DNA from: CBDANZ01 sp965197865
GTDB taxonomy: Bacteria; Acidobacteriota; Vicinamibacteria; Vicinamibacterales; CAVVIG01
Length of the DNA: 64,000 nucleotides
NCBI GenBank assembly: GCA_965197865.1
Contig: CBDANZ010000005.1
Coordinates: 558,001 to 622,000, forward strand
Direction of reading: 5' to 3'
Shown here: piece by piece, positions 61,094-64,000 of the stretch
How the letters are laid out: each line of letters opens with the position of its first letter
How positions within the stretch are numbered: position 1 is the first letter of the stretch
Position numbers and translations under genes: made by a program
The notes under the pieces: generated by a model
The model's input: the letters and a program-made list of their open reading frames with translations, nothing else
Told to the model about the DNA's origin: nothing
Databases searched by the model: none

Positions 61094-64000
61094 TCAGTAG
61101 CGGGCGGGTTCGTAGGTGAGGGACGGGGTGAGCCAGCGCTCGACCTCTTGAATCGACGTCCCTTTCCGGCGGGCATAGGTGGCGATCTGGTCTTCACCGA
61201 TCCGGCCAACTGTGAAGTAGCGCGACTGTGGGTGTGCGAAGTAGAGGCCGCTCACGCTGGCCGAGGGCGTCATCGCTGCGTGCTCGGTGAGCTCGATGCC
61301 GGCCGACCGCGCATGCAACAGATCGAACAGCTTGAACTTCTCGCTGTGGTCCGGGCAAGCCGGGTATCCAAATCCAGGACGGATGCCGCGATGCCTCTCG
61401 GCGATGACGTCGTCGCGAGTGATCCGCTCGGCTTGGTCGCCGAATCTCCACTCGGCGCGCGCGACCGAGTGCAGATACGAGGCGAACGCCTCGGCAAGCC
61501 GGTCCGCCAGCGCCTTCACCAGGATTGCGCTGTAGTCGTCATGGGCGCGCTCGAATCGCCGTACGAGATCCTCGGCGCCGATACCGGAGGTGACTGCGAA
61601 TGCCCCGAGATAATCCGTTGCCGGCGCCAACCTATCGGCGACAAAGTCGGCAAGCGACAGGTTCGGCTTGCCGTCGGCGATCGCCTCCTGCTGACGCAGC
61701 ATGTTAAACCGCGTGAGCTCGCCGCGGCGGTCCGAATCACAGTAGACGATGATGTCGTCGCCGTCGCTGGCGGCCGGCCAAAAGCCGTGCATGCCCCTGG
61801 CCGTGAGCAGTCGCTCGCTGACGATGCGATCGAGCAGCGTGCGCCCGTTGTCATAGACCTCGCGTGCCGGGGCGCCGTACTGCGGATGGTCGAGTATCGC
61901 CGGAAAGCGTCCCTTCAGTTCCCAGGTCGTGAAAAAGAACGTCCAGTCGATGTAAGGCACGATGTCTTCAAGCGGCACATCCTCGATCATCCGCCATCCG
62001 ATAAACGAAGGCGTCGGCAGCGACTGCGACGCCCAGTCGATCTTAAGTCTGTTCATCAGCGCCGCCTCGTACGGCAGGAGCGGCCGCTCACGCCGCCGAC
62101 TGTACTGATCTCTCAGCTCCGTCTGAAGCGCGCGGTTTCCTTGTTCGAACTCGGTGCGCTGGACATCGTCCAGCAGACTGGAGGACACGTCGACGACGCG
62201 CGACGCGTCGAGGACGTGCACGGTGGCTTCGCTGTACTCGGGCGCGATCTTCACCGCCGTGTGCTGTTTGCTCGTCGTGGCGCCGCCAATCAGCAGGGGC
62301 ACATGGAATTCTCGGCGTTTCATCTCCTTGGCAACCAGTACCATCTCGTCGAGCGACGGCGTGATGAGACCGCTTAGGCCGATTAGATCGGCCTTCTCGT
62401 TGATCGCCGTCTGAAGAATTCGATCGCAAGGCACCATCACACCGAGATCCACCACGTTATAATTGTTGCACCCCAGCACCACCCCGACGATGTTCTTCCC
62501 GATGTCGTGGACGTCCCCTTTCACGGTCGCGAGCACGATCTTGCCTTGTGCCTTTTTCTTTCCTTCTTCCGACTTCTGACTTCCCCCTTCTTCCTCGGAC
62601 CGCTCCATGAACGGATCGAGGTAGGCCACCGCGCGTTTCATCGAGCGGGCGCTCTTCACCACCTGCGGCAGGAACATCTTGCCGGCGCCAAACAGATCGC
62701 TGACGACCTTCATGCCGTCCATCAGCGGACCTTCAATGATGTCGAGCGGACGCGCGTATTTCAGCCGAGCCTCCTCGACGTCCTCGTCAATGAAATCGAC
62801 AACGCCGTGGACGAGCGCGTGCGATAACCGCTCCTCGACGGTGCCGGATCGCCACGACAGTTCCTGTTCCGGTCGCTTCGCGGCGCCCTTGATGGTTGCC
62901 GCGAACTCGACGAGGCGCTCGGTGGCATCGGGTCGGCGATTGAAGATGACGTCCTCGACTCGCTCGAGCAGGTCGGGGGCAATGTCCTCGTAGACGACGA
63001 GCTGACCGGCATTCACGATCCCCATGTCCATGCCGGCCTTTATCGCGTGATAGAGAAACGCCGAGTGCATCGCCTCACGCACGCCGTCGTTGCCGCGGAA
63101 CGAGAACGACAGGTTGCTCACGCCTCCGCTGATCTTGACGCCAGGGCAGGTGGCCTTGATGATTCGCGCGGCCTCGATGAAGTTGACCGCGTACGCGTTG
63201 TGCTCTTCGAGGCCGGTCGCGATGGCAAGAATATTGGGATCGAAGATGATATCGGTCGGATCGAACCCGGCGCGTTCGGTCAGCAGCCGATAAGCGCGCT
63301 GACAGATGCCGACCTTGCGGTCGATCGTGTCGGCCTGGCCCTGCTCGTCGAACGCCATCACGACAACCCCCGCGCCGTAGCGCCTGACAAGTGCCGCCTT
63401 CTTCAGAAAGTCCTGCTCGCCTTCCTTCAGACTGATCGAGTTGACGACTCCTTTGCCCTGCACGCATTTGAGACCCGCCGTGATGACCGACCACTTCGAG
63501 CTGTCTATCATGATAGGCACGCGCGCGATCTCAGGCTCGGTCGCGATGTAATTGAGGAACTCGGTCATCTCGCGCTCCGAGTCGAGCATGCCTTCGTCCA
63601 TGTTGACGTCGACGAGGTTCGCGCCGCCGCGAACCTCGTCAAGGGCCACCGTGGAGGCGGCCGCGTAGTCGCCGACGGATCGAATCAGGCGCGCAAAGCG
63701 CGCCGATCCAGTGACGTTGGTCCGCTCGCCAATCATCTGGAAGTTGGAGTCGGGCCGGATCGTCAGCGTCTCGAGGCCTGAAAATTGGGTGAAGTGTCCT
63801 ACCACGGAGGACACAGGAGACACTGAAGAAGGAGCCTGGTGGAGACACAGTACCGGACGCGGCGCTACGTTTTCGACCGCCGCTGCAATCGCCCGAATAT
63901 GATCCGGGGTGGTGCCGCAGCAGCCGCCGACGATGTTGACGAAGCCGCTCTTGGCGAAGTCCTCGAGGTAGCCGGCGGTGTCCGACGGGCGCTCGTCGTA
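61094..64000 (-). CDS. metH: Cobalamin-dependent methionine synthase, 3' part (5' end beyond the window)
   Basis: The frame stays open to the right edge; the first visible residues end the homocysteine domain with zinc Cys in NIVGGCCGTTPDHIRA. Next are the pterin domain (GERTNVTGSARF), the B12 cap, the B12 domain with DVHDIGKNIVGVVLGCNN, and the AdoMet activation domain (RPGFGYPACPDHSEKFKLFD). A methionine at 63823 is internal, not the start. Two linkers look repeat-derived: residues coded at about 63786-63845 and at about 62541-62605. The enzyme makes methionine from homocysteine and methyl-THF. Confidence 0.95.
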   Translation of the reverse strand, partial: YDERPSDTAGYLEDFAKSGFVNIVGGCCGTTPDHIRAIAAAVENVAPRPVLCLHQAPSSVSPVSSVVGHFTQFSGLETLTIRPDSNFQMIGERTNVTGSARFARLIRSVGDYAAASTVALDEVRGGANLVDVNMDEGMLDSEREMTEFLNYIATEPEIARVPIMIDSSKWSVITAGLKCVQGKGVVNSISLKEGEQDFLKKAALVRRYGAGVVVMAFDEQGQADTIDRKVGICQRAYRLLTERAGFDPTDIIFDPNILAIATGLEEHNAYAVNFIEAARIIKATCPGVKISGGVSNLSFSFRGNDGVREAMHSAFLYHAIKAGMDMGIVNAGQLVVYEDIAPDLLERVEDVIFNRRPDATERLVEFAATIKGAAKRPEQELSWRSGTVEERLSHALVHGVVDFIDEDVEEARLKYARPLDIIEGPLMDGMKVVSDLFGAGKMFLPQVVKSARSMKRAVAYLDPFMERSEEEGGSQKSEEGKKKAQGKIVLATVKGDVHDIGKNIVGVVLGCNNYNVVDLGVMVPCDRILQTAINEKADLIGLSGLITPSLDEMVLVAKEMKRREFHVPLLIGGATTSKQHTAVKIAPEYSEATVHVLDASRVVDVSSSLLDDVQRTEFEQGNRALQTELRDQYSRRRERPLLPYEAALMNRLKIDWASQSLPTPSFIGWRMIEDVPLEDIVPYIDWTFFFTTWELKGRFPAILDHPQYGAPAREVYDNGRTLLDRIVSERLLTARGMHGFWPAASDGDDIIVYCDSDRRGELTRFNMLRQQEAIADGKPNLSLADFVADRLAPATDYLGAFAVTSGIGAEDLVRRFERAHDDYSAILVKALADRLAEAFASYLHSVARAEWRFGDQAERITRDDVIAERHRGIRPGFGYPACPDHSEKFKLFDLLHARSAGIELTEHAAMTPSASVSGLYFAHPQSRYFTVGRIGEDQIATYARRKGTSIQEVERWLTPSLTYEPARY

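Noticed and set aside
60740..62377. 545-codon open frame antisense to metH
   Set aside because: No recognisable family; metH domains are clear on the other strand.
63646..63823. Methionine at 63823 as the start of metH
   Set aside because: The frame continues upstream to the window edge with the zinc-binding GGCCGTTPDH motif, so this Met lies in a linker.

Overview
The window is GC-rich bacterial chromosome. Several features point to an Acidobacteriota bacterium, possibly of the Vicinamibacteria type. Two tandem secreted VWFA-related proteins at 28.5-30.5 kb are of the acidobacterial kind. There is a CBM9/DUF5916 outer-membrane barrel. A short hairpin repeat whose translation reads LKADTT occurs at three places, and from memory I associate it with this group. 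This is inference from recognised families; no 16S rRNA or other formal marker was available.

Region 1 to about 11.35 kb is accessory and decaying. It holds remnants of a DASS transporter, MgtC, a BrnT/BrnA toxin-antitoxin pair, an IS91-type transposase and a serine recombinase. Among them lie an intact SIR2 deacetylase, an IS256-family element with an 8-bp target duplication, a DUF1080-like secreted protein, a TolB-like/CBM9/DUF5916 fusion and a degenerate M23 lipoprotein-like protein. The recombinase remnant runs into the 3' end of a tRNA-Glu(CTC) gene at 11347-11421. This looks like the edge of an old integrated element.

Region 11.6 to 46.7 kb is mostly core energy and tetrapyrrole metabolism. 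It contains a cupredoxin-like lipoprotein with ctaA, ctaB and a DUF420 gene (heme A and cytochrome oxidase assembly), then a TPR protein. ATP synthase Fo genes (atpZ, atpI, atpB, atpE, atpF) follow without any F1 genes. A leftward complex I operon reads A-C-D-H-J-K-L-M-N; exactly the Fe-S/flavin subunits B, E, F, G and I are absent. It has a near-consensus sigma-70 promoter. Rightward come the two VWFA genes and a heme cluster (ccsA/hemX-like, hemA, hemC, cobA-hemD fusion, hemB, hemL). Then follow an NTF2-like protein, ispG, a quinone oxidoreductase, a secreted FKBP and a DUF349 protein. A junction joins a broken SGNH hydrolase to a broken glnE beside an intact glnA.

Region 46.8 to 64 kb carries topoisomerase IV-like parC and parE. 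They are separated by about 1 kb with an 11-bp tandem repeat, a TPR pseudogene and a 168-bp MITE-like element. After these come an M14 peptidase, a GNAT protein, glnS, a fused alpha/beta 2-oxoacid dehydrogenase E1, a two-domain sulfurtransferase, an acetyltransferase remnant and the 3' part of metH, which runs off the right edge. I see no CRISPR array, rRNA, or clearly novel multi-gene system. The most notable points are the complex I gene content, repeats captured in-frame inside coding sequences, and the tRNA-Glu island edge.
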